A stretch of 64,000 bases of DNA from Ascarosepion bandense (GCA_037127315.1 JBBBDQ010001293.1:2622501-2686500), one strand, 5' to 3'; counted from the first letter of the stretch, positions 31,141-41,289 are shown. Notes: generated by a model from the letters alone, not told the origin. Numbers and translations are program-made.

Positions 31141-32255
31141 AACATTTTCTCAGTTTAAATAACTTGAAAAAGATTGATAACGCAGAGAATATCAAACCAT
31201 TTTTCCACATTAACTGATCAATAACCATAAAGTATGCCGAAGATATAATTGCTTACTAACCTCTGGAAACTTAGAATCTACTTAAAGATAAGAAATCACA
31301 AGGACAGTAAGTATGAAGTGAGGGTCACCTTAAAGGGCGTGTCTGAAAACAATAAGATAATTTAGGTTAGGTAATATTATTACTGTAGCTTATAAAAACA
31401 AACTACTGACAAATGTCACGTATCCATGAAATATATATGGGTGTACAATATATTATTTAATTAAGTTAGGTAAAGAAATGAAGTTATAAGCATATACCTG
31501 GCCGACCGGTCAATATCAGACGCCCATATATTAGAGACAGACCGCAGAGGAGCCTGATGGGATATCATCAGACAATCAGAGGTCAAATGGTTAGAGTTTA
31601 GATAAAAAAAAGCGAGTATCTAAATAGACAGAATAACCCAGGAATTAGGCACCTCATACTATTTAAAGAAAAAAGAAGAAATGGAAAAATCACAACGTGA
31701 TGGAATCGAAATAATAAATTAAATAAAAAACATACTGAAACGTAATTCTGGAAAAGATACAGTTAAGAAACTACATAGAAAATTAAATATCAAAATTCAA
31801 AAAAGCTAACTAATCTAATTATGTCTGTTAAAGTCATCCATACTTGTGCCTACGAACTTAATATGTTTTCTCCATGTTGTATAAAATTATAATGTGATAA
31901 TTTGATTTTTATTATACAGTGTGCAGTAGAAAATATCTCCGAGATGTATACCACCCAGATATATCTTCCACATAAAACATACGCTAAATGAAGACACCAT
32001 GCACATTAATGTCTTACCATTATTTCGGAGGTATTTATAAGAAATATACATAGGAAATAATTCTGCTGCACACTGAACGAAGGTCTACACAAAAGTTGGA
32101 GAAAACTGAAGAACTCGCAAAAACAAAGTGCAATACGGTCAATTATTTGTAAAACAGAGAAAAGTGTGTGGCACTGCAAGGTAAATATCAATACTATAAA
32201 AAAACAACAACTATTGCGCAATTTCTCCCCTAATGATGAGGAGATGAGTCAAGAA
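31141..32255. other. unassigned AT-rich sequence
   Basis: No gene or clear repeat. Two short minus- and plus-strand frames have no recognised motif. Confidence 0.4.
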
Positions 32256-32264
32256 GAGATGAGA

Positions 32265-32520
32265 TGTGATGTTATAAATGATTCACTGTGTAGAGCCAGG
32301 AGAGTTTTCCCGTCTGAATCCATTCAGCACATATATAAATCTACCATCCGTGCGTGCATTGAATACTGCTGTCACATTTGGTCGGGTGGCCCTGCTATTC
32401 ATTTCGGGCTTCCTGACAAAATCTAAGGGAGAATCTGCAATGTGATCGATTCCTAACTGGTAGCTCCGCTCCAGTCACGTTCTCACCGGCGTAATGTGGC
32501 TTCTCTCTGTCTTTTCTAAA
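32265..32520 (+). pseudogene. LINE family B RT fragment
   Basis: The frame 32166-32426 includes 'YKSTIRACIEYCCHIWSGGP', the conserved thumb region of Jockey/CR1-like RTs, and after a stop 'SRSHRRNVASLCLF'. Both ends are truncated. Confidence 0.88.
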
Positions 32521-32799
32521 TTTTAATTAAAATAGAATAAAAAAGAAGACTTATAATTGAAATCCTTTTGATAAATATAGAGGAAAGAGATGGATTCATA
32601 CCTTTTCCAGTGAAGAAGAAGTCTCTAACGGTGCTTTTATCTTGATAGTAACACCAGCTTGCTTTGTAACTCCCAAATATACCTTCTTTCCTTCGATATT
32701 ATCTCAAAATTTACGAGGGCGTCGACGTACCTAACGAATATTACACAAGGTGGAGGTCTTAAGTGGGTTTAACAAAAACACCGTGGAAAAATATCCCAA

Positions 32800-33072
32800 G
32801 AACCTCAGAACTTCCCCTTTCCGCCTCATACCATTCCCAAATATATTTGCGCGTAAGTGGATATAACGATCCCAACGGGAATTGAAACTCAGTTCTCCGA
32901 TTAAAATTTCTGAGCCATTTTCCATTACGCTAATCGAACGTCCAAGCTTACACCACCTGGCATTCCCACGCTGTCACCCATCTAGGTACTCACCAAGCTC
33001 AACGTTGCTTAACTTTGCTGGATCGTACAGGAACCGTAGTTTCAACGTGATGTGGCCGTAAGCCACGCTGAA
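32800..33072 (-). mobile_element. 5S rRNA-derived SINE, copy 4
   Basis: The best 5S match. On the minus strand: 'cttacggccacatcacgttg', 'gttaagcaacgttgagcttg', 'gtgagtacctagatgggtga', 'cagcgtgggaatgccaggtg', 'gtgtaagctt', spanning 33072-32945. The body follows leftward with 'gcgtaatgg', 'aactgagtttcaattcccgt' and 'ccacttacgcgcaaatatat'. The promoter boxes of 5S are almost intact. Confidence 0.88.
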
Positions 33073-33149
33073 GACACGCTACCTAAAGATATTTGGGATA
33101 TATCATTGAATAATATCCATAGAAAGTCCTTCGAAAGAGGCGGTGGGAA

Positions 33150-33455
33150 CTAGATAGCATGGTATTGCAGTGAATATCGTTTCGGAACGAGAAATTGGAG
33201 AGCCGAGTTCGAATTCTAGTTGAATTCGTTGCGTTCCCTTACGAGCAAATAACCCTAAGAAAGATATTAATCCGTCGCTTCTTTCTCTAGCTATGCAGAA
33301 TAGGTTGCAATCTATAGCTTTGGTTGGCAATCAATCTACCACAGAAAGTAATGGCAACTTAGTGTGGGAAAGTTTTCTACTCAGTCATTCATGTCTCGTT
33401 TGAGATATGATCGCCCAAGCGTGTATCAAATATGGCACTTATCTGACTGACTGGA
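33150..33455 (+). mobile_element. SINE S1
   Basis: 'ggagagccgagttcgaattc', 'ccctaagaaagatattaatc', 'tggttggcaatcaatctacc' and the end 'tggcacttatctgactgact' identify it. Confidence 0.9.
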
Positions 33456-33895
33456 TTTTTAATAGTTCAATTAATTAAAGTTTTTAACAGCACCTTATAA
33501 TATACCTGATGAGTGTTACTACATTGATAATATAGCCATCGCTTGATATCGTACTATACCATGCCGCGTAAATGTGAGCTTTAATCCCTTCTAGGGACCC
33601 ACAATCTTTGTCAAGTCATCATGAAAGTAAATTTGATTTGAATGTGTTTTTGGATCTAAGATATAGAACATTAAATAATATCCTATAGTAATATTACATG
33701 TTTTAACAAACTTATGCTTGAAAGTTTAAAAAAAAGAAAAACATGTCTTGCCAGTGACGTATCTATCTCATTAGCTGAACGATATTTATTCATTAACTTA
33801 ATAATTTCATCAGAAATTCAAATAAGACCGGGGAAATCTTAAGGTTATTTTGAGTTCTTTTCATTTATTTATTAAGTTTTTGTTTAAATGATATT
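33456..33895. other. unassigned sequence
   Basis: No feature recognised. Confidence 0.3.
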
Positions 33896-33899
33896 ATTT

Positions 33900-34335
33900 T
33901 ACCTGATTTGGTGTCTCGGCTTCAGTCACATTCTCATCGATGCAAAGTTATCTCCCTTTGTTTTCTCTGTTAGTACTTTGATAACAAATAAGCCTTACCT
34001 AGATTTTATGAATTTAATCGTATTACTAGATTGGCAACGTGGTCTCATCAATTTAAAGTTAAGTTGGCTAGATGCAACCGTAAGTTCAATGCAAACAGTT
34101 TCTTTTTTCGTACTTCTCGCTTGTATAACACTCTTCAGGCTCCATGCTCTCAAATTAGCATTAATCTTTAAAAAACTTTAAGTGCAATATCAATCTCTAT
34201 GTAGAGACTCACTAATTAATGTCCTATTGTTCTCGCCCAATTGTAATGTTTTTTTTATTATAATTCTTCCCCTCTCAATAACTTCTTGTGACTTAGTGGT
34301 TTGCTTGGGGTGAATTCTATTTAAAAAAAAAAAAG
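33900..34335 (+). pseudogene. LINE family B, RT C-terminus and 3' end
   Basis: Reads 'SQSHSHRCKVISLCFLC', 'RLATWSHQFKVKLARCNRKF' and 'FFRTSRLYNTLQAPC' across frame changes, and ends 'ggtttgcttggggtgaattc' with an A run at 34321-34334. Confidence 0.8.
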
Positions 34336-34900
34336 GAAAAAGAAAATGATGAACTGAAAGTTTTCTCATATCAACACAAAACTTCGTTGCTTTCATATGT
34401 GAATAATTCTAATTGGAGAGATGAAGAGAGGTTTCATTAACAATTAGAACATTAGAAGATAAAAATATTCAGCTGACGAATGTTTCTCCAAAGAAGACAT
34501 AAAACAGAACAGTGTAAATACAGAAAACAAATTTGATGAGGACACCGATCCGAATAATTAATGGAAGAATTCCATTTCTTTACGTCAGCAAATCAGATGA
34601 CAAATAAAACAAAATGGAACATCTTAGTAACTTAGTAAAGTGTAGACAAAAAAATAAAGATACTAACAAATATTACATGTGTGCAAAAGTTACCAGCATT
34701 TATGTTTAAACAAGGAAATATATTTTACTCTAGATTTTCTTAACACAGGGCTGAAAATTTTTGAAGTCACCTTATATATCAACTGGGTGTGCTCGTAGTG
34801 CGATATTTATCTACACGCAAAATAAAATGAATTCATATTACGAATGCATTTACTTTCTGTCTTTGCTACAAATATTCTCATGGTAACTGCTCTTTTTTTT
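34336..34900. other. unassigned sequence
   Basis: No feature recognised. Confidence 0.3.
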
Positions 34901-35003
34901 CCCTGGTACTCCAACCACATGAATTTTCCTGGTACCCCAACCACATGAATTTTCCTGGTACCCCAACCACATGAATTTTCCTGGTACCCCAACCACATGA
35001 ATT
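34901..35003. repeat. 26-bp tandem repeat, four copies
   Basis: Four near-perfect units of 'cctggtaccccaaccacatg' plus 'aatttt'. The last unit joins the family B coding sequence at 'atgaattta', so the repeat expanded at the edge of a LINE fragment. Confidence 0.95.
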
Positions 35004-35305
35004 TATGCGCTATTAAATTGGCATCTAGGTCCCACCCTTTTACCATTGAAATATTTAAATGTAGCCTTCACTTCTACTCCAATAGTTTCTTTTTACGCAC
35101 TTCCTGCCTGTGGACCTCCTTTCCGTTTACTTGCTTCCCTGATAGCTACAATCTCCAAAAGTTTAAATGCAACGTCAATTTCCATCTTCTACCTTCTTAA
35201 ATCTCGTTCATCTTTCATGATTTCTTCTCTACTACCTGTACCCCGCTTTTTCTCTCTCTGCAAATTAGTGGCGGTTCAGCCTTGCTTGGGGTCAAATAAT
35301 AAAAA
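34990..35305 (+). pseudogene. LINE family B, RT C-terminus and 3' end
   Basis: Frame 34997-35200 contains 'IKLASRSHPFTIEIFKCSLH', 'FLRTSCLWTSFPFTCFPDSY', 'NLQKFKCNVNFHLLPS'. The end is 'cagccttgcttggggtcaaa' plus A tail. Confidence 0.9.
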
Positions 35306-35860
35306 AAATAGTGGGGGACATGAATCCGTCTCTTTTTCAGCCCGCTCTGGGCTAATTAGCAAGGTAGACTGGGCTCACTAGCCTAGAATAGCGAAAACTT
35401 TGAATTCGGAAGCGTGAAAACAGCAACGAGGAACCACTCAACAGTCAATTTATCTTAAGAAATCAGGGCAATTTACACTTCATAAAAGAGAAATATTTGG
35501 AAAACTATGGTCGCTGAAATTATGAAGTATTTTGCTGTTTAATGACATTTCTGCCACCTCATATATCCTATTAATCCGTGATGATATTATGCAGAGGATA
35601 GACAGAAGTGATAAAATATGAACAAAAGAAACTAAATGAAATTTGATAGAATATAAACTACGTCTAGAGATTATAAGCAAAATATGTAAAATCCATAGAT
35701 ACGTATTATCCAATGAAATAATTTTTATTATTATTTATAGCGAGTGACCAGGAAAGCAATTAAGTCACAGTTTTAAATTTCAACTTGATATTTAGTATTT
35801 TTTCAATAATTATAGCAATTTGCAGTGTTAAGAGATTATTTTCAAGAACTAGAATTTAGT
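35306..35860. other. unassigned sequence
   Basis: A short SINE-body-like piece ('catgaatccgtctctttt') is at 35318-35340. The rest is unrecognised. Confidence 0.35.
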
Positions 35861-35863
35861 ATT

Positions 35864-36862
35864 ATGGCTCATAAAAAAGAACTAACAATGAATGAAAAGA
35901 ACTATATACTTAGAGAAATTAGTAAAGGAAAGTCTTCGCTTTAAATTTCTAAGGATTTGAATAGGGATCATCGAACAATTAAGAAAATAGGTCAAATGGG
36001 AATTCAACCAAGGAAAAAAAAGTCTCAGGCTGAATTCAGGAATTTAACAAAGCGAGATCTATCCGAAGAGAATTAATAAGAAACCCAAATGCGTCAAGTA
36101 CGTTCATATTTGAGGCCACTGGAGATCCTATGGCGTCAAGAGAAACAAGGTGTAAAGCATTAAAGAAGTTTGTTGATGTAAAAAATCAAATAAAGAAACC
36201 CATTTTAACAAAAGAACATAAGGAAAGAAAATTACATTGGGCCAAAAGTTCATGAAAGCTGATTTCAGTAAAGTGCTTTTTACAGACGAATCAAGGATCA
36301 CCCTCGATGGGCTCGATGGATGGGCTCAAGGATAGGTTTACAACTAAGATGACTCAGGAAAGTTTTTTACATGCCAACAAGGTAGTGGTGGGATCATGAT
36401 ATGGTCTGGGATTATTAGTAAAGACTTGTGAGTCTATTTAAAGTTAAAAACGTGGTTAAAATGAATGCCAAAAGTTACTGTGATTTTCTAGAGAAATATT
36501 TCTTTAAATGGCTTGATAACCAATCTTTAGCCAAGCGTAGATTTATGATCTTTATGCAAGACAGCGCACCAAGTCATGCATCAAAGTTTACTAAATCCTG
36601 GTTGAAAGAAAAGGGATTTGTTCAAGATTCTCTTATGGACTGGCCTTCAAATAGCTGTGACTTGAATCCCATTGAAAACCTGTGGAGTATCCTTAAGAGA
36701 GATTTTTATTCTAATGGAAGGCAATTCAACAGCAAGTGTGACCTGTGGGAAGCAGTTAAAGTTGCTGCAAACAACTTACCAGCCGCTAAAATTCCAAATC
36801 TAACATCAGATATTGACAATAGGCTGCTAAGAGTTATTGAAAAGGAAGGAGCATTTGTATAA
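35864..36862 (+). pseudogene. Tc1-family transposase pseudogene (DD37E spacing)
   Basis: The ATG at 35864 starts 'MAHKKELTMNEKNYILREIS', with a helix-turn-helix 'ISKDLNRDHRTIKK' after one stop. A frame-broken middle has 'VLFTDESRITLDG' near 36270 (first catalytic Asp). The intact 144-residue end (36428-36862) has 'FMQDSAPSHASKF' (second Asp) and 'CDLNPIENLWSILKRDF' (Glu). Thirty-seven residues lie between the second Asp and the Glu; ordinary Tc1 proteins have 34. Catalytic residues are all present, but stops (for example after 'GKSSL') and frameshifts disable it. Terminal inverted repeats were not found. Full length is near the usual 340 residues. Confidence 0.88.
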
Positions 36863-36869
36863 TAAATTT

Positions 36870-37371
36870 TAGGAGGTTGTTAGTATTTTTTGTTCAGATA
36901 TTTTTTATTTTTAAAATAAAAAATATTTCTTTAAGAAATTGACGAATTTGTTCTAGAATCTTTTCATATTATTTTTTACATCAATTTTACAAGGTATAAT
37001 AATTTAAAAGTATCAAAATAAATAGTTGCAAATAAACTACTGACAGTCAAATTAGTCTGTTTGTTAAGTTAGTAAAATTTCTTCCAATCAAAAACAATAG
37101 TTTTCTCTGTCTATATATCTAAGTTAATAATATTGAGTAGAATCTAAACAACAACATAATAGAACTTTGAACATTAAAGACACAACTCTTTATACCAATT
37201 CATAACTTGCATATAATCACGAGACACAGTTTATAACCAAACACATATTTAAATTTAGGATTTAAGATTAAATTGCATGAACATCAGTCCGATGAAGTCT
37301 TAAAAGACGAAACACGCCACACGAAAATCATTGATTTTCTTAACATTGTTCTATTATATTTAATTAAATTA

Positions 37372-37375
<4 letters not shown>
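36870..37375. other. unassigned AT-rich sequence
   Basis: Probably contains the 3' untranslated part and end of the transposon above, but I could not define its terminus. A (TA)n run follows at 37378-37409. Confidence 0.4.
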
Positions 37376-37412
<37 letters not shown>

Positions 37413-37578
37413 AGAAAAATTAAGACAGACGCGTTATTTCATGGTAATTCGGAAGTATAGGCCTATTTCAGGCGAGCCATCTTCAGCTTCCGTCTTTATT
37501 CAACGAAGGATTCTACAGGAACTCAGCCATTCATTGGGCTTGTATAATGATAATATACACGCTAAAAAGTCTTCCTCC

Positions 37579-37646
37579 TTCTACCGTAGTTCAGAGGTAG
37601 AATCGCCGACTGCGCCAATTCGGTCGGGTTTCAATCCTCGGTAAAA
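37579..37646 (+). repeat. tRNA-like head of a short retroelement
   Basis: Folds roughly as a tRNA: acceptor-like 'taccg' (37582) with 'cggta' (37639); A box 'tagttcagaggtagaat'; anticodon-stem-like 'ccga'/'tcgg'; T-arm and B box 'gggtttcaatcctcgg'. The core is 62-68 nt and lacks a normal D stem, so it is not a functional tRNA. It directly precedes a candidate hammerhead ribozyme. Confidence 0.6.
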
Positions 37647-37659
37647 AGCAATTGGCTGT

Positions 37660-37712
37660 CTAACCGTACTGATGAGCTGTGATAGAGCGAAACAGATCTG
37701 TCTTCGGATGAA
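37660..37712 (+). ncRNA. candidate hammerhead ribozyme
   Basis: Contains the conserved core in order: CTGATGA (37669-37675), a short stem II (GCT/AGC, loop GTGATAG), GAAA (37689-37692), a 3-bp stem III (ACA/TGT around GATC, with the A15.1-U16.1 pair) and C at 37702 as the nucleotide before the cleavage point. Stem I can form between 37662-37668 and 37703-37709 with mismatches at two positions. A very short stem III with a tight loop is the form found in mobile hammerheads of animal retrozymes and Penelope-like elements. Activity is inferred, not shown. Confidence 0.6.
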
Positions 37713-37799
37713 TATATATATATATACATATAAAACTTCTTAATTTATTCGACAGTCATAGAGCTCTGTTAATAATATTGTGAAAAATTTATCACAAAT

Positions 37800-37918
37800 G
37801 CGCTAAAACTTCTTCTTCTTCTTCTTCTTTCATGTGCCGTGTTCCTTTAGGGCGTAGTCGATCACGGTCTTCCACATCTCTCTATTCTTTGTAGTTTTTA
37901 ACAGTCTTTCTCTTGTTC
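37800..37918 (-). mobile_element. LINE family A 3' end
   Basis: A (CTT)n run at 37808-37829 (complement of the GAA tail), 'ctttagggcgtagtcgatca' and 'gtagtttttaacagtctttc'. A SINE cuts it at 37918; it resumes at 38191. Confidence 0.8.
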
Positions 37919-38190
37919 AGTTAAATGTCATACATGATAAATGCTTTGGCGATCATGTCTCGAAAGAAGCAGGATTGACTGGGTAGAAGATTATCCCGCA
38001 GTAGGTTGCCATTACTTTCTGCGGTAGACTGGATACCAGCTAAGGCTATAGAACTCAATCAGTCTTGTTATTTGACACATAACTGGATGGATGGAATAGA
38101 CGGATTAGTACATTTCCCAAGGGTATTTGCACGTAAGTGAATGCAAGGAATTCAACTAGATTTCGAACTTGGCTCCCCGATTTCTCGTTC
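37919..38190 (-). mobile_element. SINE S1 inserted in a family A LINE
   Basis: Body complement: 'gcggtagactggataccagc', 'gaactcaatcagtcttgtta', 'catttcccaagggtatttgc', B box region 'atttcgaacttggctcccc'. The head ends at 'gatttctcgtt' so the A box is lost. 'tctcttgtt' occurs on both sides (37909 and 38190), a likely 9-bp target duplication. Confidence 0.88.
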
Positions 38191-38260
38191 TCTTGTTATT
38201 TTTCCCACCCATTTGCTCAAGCCCATCAAACTTTATTTCATAAATACTTAAATTAATTTT
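38191..38260 (-). mobile_element. LINE family A 3' region, continuation
   Basis: 'ttcccacccatttgctcaag' matches the complement of family A sequence at 17180-17200, which lies next to the 3' end. Confidence 0.7.
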
Positions 38261-38600
38261 TTGCAGTTTCCCTCCTTCAGGATAGCTGCCAAGGATTTTG
38301 TGTGAACAATTCAGTTCCCACCACAAGTTATTGCATAAGATATTTAGATACAATGATAAGTTATTTAATTTATCTGATTGATAAGAGTTTAATTAGTCCC
38401 ACTTTAATGTCAATTATCCACAAAGGTCGGGGTGGAATCTTCCGAAAGTTCTAACTTGTTACGTTGTATAAATTTGGTATGACAATGTAAGAATCACTCC
38501 AAGAGTTTGTATCTAAAATCAAATTGTAACCTCTAATCTCTTGAACAAATGTCCTTTTCTGTATGAGGACATGATCCTTTGATTAAAAGTAGTATATCAA
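38261..38600. other. unassigned sequence
   Basis: No repeat recognised. It would be intron if the candidate exon at 38610-38800 is real. Confidence 0.3.
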
Positions 38601-38609
38601 TTAACTTAC

Positions 38610-38800
38610 TGCCAGTGTCGGTTTGGATCTATAGTGGCCGGACGGGGTCAGATATGGTTGCTCGGGTGGAGCGAGTCTTTTGTCTTCTATTTGCTCTATA
38701 TTCTTGTCCCCAATCTGATATGTAGCATTACAAATCTTTATGATTGAGGCAACTGACAAGGCCACGCTCGATAGTAACATCCGTGGTAGGGTTGAAATTA
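38610..38800 (-). CDS. candidate internal exon, unknown protein
   Basis: On the minus strand a 191-bp segment has a strong acceptor (long CT run, 'tttcttttag' just before 38800) and a perfect donor 'gtaagt' at 38609-38604. The one open frame gives 63 codons: a hydrophobic stretch 'MLLSSVALSVASIIKI', a charged 'DKNIEQIEDKRL' and a Pro/Tyr-rich 'APPEQPYLTPSGHYRSKPTL'. The other two frames have stops. No repeat family matches it. I do not recognise the protein; the hydrophobic segment could be a membrane span followed by a cytoplasmic tail. It is the most gene-like stretch in the window. Confidence 0.45.
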
Positions 38801-38828
38801 CTAAAAGAAACACAAAAATGAGAGAACA

Positions 38829-38831
<3 letters not shown>

Positions 38832-38875
<44 letters not shown>
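38832..38875. repeat. (GA)n microsatellite
   Basis: 22 GA units. On the minus strand this CT run lies just upstream of the candidate acceptor. Confidence 0.95.
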
Positions 38876-38878
<3 letters not shown>

Positions 38879-38949
38879 TGAGAGAAAGAATGAAGGGTAA
38901 AATAGAGTAAGAGAAATAGAGAAGAGAGAAAGTGAGGAAACAATGGTGC

Positions 38950-38952
<3 letters not shown>

Positions 38953-38996
<44 letters not shown>
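38953..38996. repeat. (TA)n microsatellite
   Basis: About 22 TA units. Interrupted GA-rich stretches follow to 39130. The 177-residue minus-strand ORF 38728-39261 reads through these repeats and is spurious. Confidence 0.95.
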
Positions 38997-38998
<2 letters not shown>

Positions 38999-39139
38999 TG
39001 TGTATGTCTGTGTGTCAATATTGAGAGAAAATAGAGGGGAGATAGAGAGAGAGAGATAGGAAATGTGAAGAGAGATGAAAGTTTAATATATATTAACAAA
39101 GAGAGAGGGGCGATAGAGAGAGAGAGAGGGGGGAAGGTG

Positions 39140-39495
39140 AAGGTGCCGGGTAACACGATAAAGCTACCCCCAGCGGCAATTAAACTTTGGAGGTCGGTCA
39201 CTAGAATCATCGTCTGATTCACTTTTCCGCCGGTAATTTGCCGAAATAGCAGTATTTGCATTTACGGCGATAAGCGAGAACGAATAGGAATGATAATTAA
39301 GAAGGCTGAATGATGTGCTGAGATAAACACACGCGCGTGCGCGCATAACAGACACACGCAAACACACAGATATATACTCATAATGAAAGTGAGAGTAAAA
39401 TGTTAGAGATTTACAAATGTATATCAAATGTACACAGTGTTTCCTCGAAATGTGGGTGCATTTATTCAGTTAGTTTCAAAAGTTTCATTCCTCTT
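39140..39495. other. unassigned sequence
   Basis: Contains 'cacgcgcgtgcgcgc' near 39330 and short AC repeats, but no gene is recognised. Confidence 0.3.
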
Positions 39496-39499
39496 CAAA

Positions 39500-39715
39500 T
39501 TTTGTGTTAAATGTTTCATCCCTAAACAAGGCTATAATGCCACTAAGAACACAGGAGGTTACAGGGAGTGAAAGTGAAAGATAATAAGAAAATTAAGAAT
39601 GGGGAAGATTGAAAAACGACTAAATAAAGAACGGGAGTTGAGACGACACAAGATGGCGATCGACATCACAAGATGGCGATCGACGTCACATTTACATTTT
39701 TGAAGATTGTAGTTA
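39500..39715 (-). mobile_element. LINE family B 3' UTR
   Basis: 'catccctaaacaaggctata' and 'caggaggttacagggagtga' are the family B 3' end (complement). 'cacaagatggcgatcgac' is tandemly repeated at 39646-39684. Confidence 0.72.
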
Positions 39716-40036
39716 CAGAGGGTGGAAAGTATGACACCGAAATCAGAAGGCGTATTTCGAGAGCCAAGGAAGTAGTTTTAGTTTCAAAAGCTCAGCAGAA
39801 TACTAAGAAATAGAAATAATCCGTTAGGGTCAAAGAAAAGTGTATTAAACTCTCACGTGATATATGTCCTCCTGCATAGCAGTGTATGCTTCACGATCTC
39901 CTCAAAGATGAAGAGGAGACTAGAGGTAACAGAAATGTGTCTCTACAGAAGTGCCGAACATGTGAGCAACGAAAAAGGTTTTGGAGAAAAACAGAAACTT
40001 ATACTTAACATGAGGAAAAGACATAATGAGGAACTG
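39716..40036 (+). pseudogene. LINE family A RT fragment
   Basis: Broken frames give 'YDTEIRRRISRAKEV'-like, 'ISSKMKRRLEVTEMCLYRS', 'EHVSNEK' and 'KLILNMRKRH'. The catalytic core is absent. A SINE interrupts the basic domain at 40037. Confidence 0.78.
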
Positions 40037-40305
40037 CATATGGTGCAGTGAATATCGACTGGGAACGACAAATCGGAGAGTCGAGTTCAAATTCCACTTG
40101 AATTCCTTGCATTCAATAACGCACAAATGCTCTTCGGAAAGGTATTAATTCGTCTCCGTGCTCCAGTTATGGGTTAAATAATAAGACAGATTGGGTTATA
40201 TAGCCTTGGTCGGCAACCACTCTACCAGGAAGCAATGACAATCTAGTGCGTTATAATGTCCTGCCCAGTCAGTCATGTCTCTTTCGTATGGCCCTTAACT
40301 GACTG
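40037..40305 (+). mobile_element. SINE S1 inserted in a family A LINE
   Basis: 'tggtgcagtgaatatcgact', 'gagttcaaattcca', 'ggaaaggtattaattcg', 'taccaggaagcaatgacaat' and the terminus 'cccttaactgactgactga'. 'gaggaa' borders both sides, a weak duplication. Confidence 0.9.
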
Positions 40306-40460
40306 ACTGAAGGAGGAAGGAGGGTTTGTAAAATTTGATATTCACGGAGCAGATAGAAAGCAAAAGAAACCAGGAAAAACAACGTATGCCATACTTAGTG
40401 AGCTTTAGCAAATTCACGACGGAACCAGTATTCGGAGAAATAACAAAAGTCAAAATTTAC
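40306..40460 (+). pseudogene. LINE family A, continuation after the SINE
   Basis: Resumes with 'GGFVKFDIHGADRKQKKPGK' (the 'LENL.L.G.IEGKRDRGKQR' position) and fades near 40460. Confidence 0.75.
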
Positions 40461-40554
40461 TAAGTGTTGCAAAAATAGGATGTCGCATTTTCCAACTTTT
40501 GTGATTCTTAGGAAATTGTAGCTTCAATTTTTGGTCCTTATCTGACAGAAGAAG

Positions 40555-40745
40555 TACTTTTTTTTTTTAAAGGTGGTAACGACACTGATGTGCAGGGGGC
40601 TACGTAAGAAGAAAAGAATGGAAATGAGTAAAAGATTGGAAAAGAGAAAGCCGGAAACCGCATCCTAAACAGGAAACAAGGGATGAGCCTCTTCACCCGT
40701 TCAATAAATGTGGGTGGAGTGTGAACCGGGTGATAGTTTAGTCTT
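40555..40745 (-). mobile_element. LINE family B variant 3' end
   Basis: 'gatgtgcagggggctacgta', 'gcatcctaaacaggaaacaa', 'gtgggtggagtgtgaaccgg' match the 30.6-kb variant as a single unit. Confidence 0.8.
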
Positions 40746-40769
40746 GTTATATTTTTTAATTTCTCTTGC

Positions 40770-41075
40770 AATGATCAAGCTTTAGAAAAAATGAAAACAA
40801 AAATAGACTTATGCTTAGGATCAGAACAGGCGGTTGACATTTCTGGGGCAAATAATGTGGAAGGAATGCTTGAAGAATCTGATACTCACAGGGCAGAATG
40901 AAAGCAAGATATACAGAAGAAAATAACATGTAACATCCTTAGTTAGCTTAAGTAAATGGATGGCAGAACAAGATTGATGAGAAATGACAGACAAAATTTA
41001 TTAAGAGTTACAAGAAACAGGATGTTGTAGAGAGCCATGATCGCCTACATTCTGAGGAGAAACGTAGAGAAGAAG
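40770..41075 (+). pseudogene. LINE family A 3' region
   Basis: Begins in the basic domain ('ggatcagaacaggcggttga') and ends 'gatcgcctacattctgagga' followed by 'gaagaaga'. Degenerate coding only. Confidence 0.8.
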
Positions 41076-41156
41076 ATTTCATTAAATTACTGCCATATTA
41101 AATTACTGATTAGAAATTTGCATGAAAATTGTTTATATGTATTTATATGCCCACAG

Positions 41157-41180
41157 AGAGAGAGAGAGAGGGGGGGGAGT
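41157..41180. repeat. (AG)n/(G)n simple repeat
   Basis: AG run of about seven units followed by nine G. Confidence 0.9.
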
Positions 41181-41289
41181 GCGTGTGTGGTTACAAATGA
41201 ATCTCATTAGTTTTTAGACTGGTATGCATTTTATCAGTCATTGAATTCAATTGTCGCTTTTTAATCAAGTGGCACTATGATTTTATTTC

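Noticed and set aside
37582..37643. Functional tRNA gene
   Set aside because: Short D region, weak acceptor stem and no proper anticodon loop. It is better explained as a pol III head of a retroelement.
38728..39261. 177-residue minus-strand ORF
   Set aside because: It reads through (TA)n and (GA)n microsatellites (long Tyr-Ile and Ser-Leu runs). Its last part overlaps the candidate exon in a different frame.
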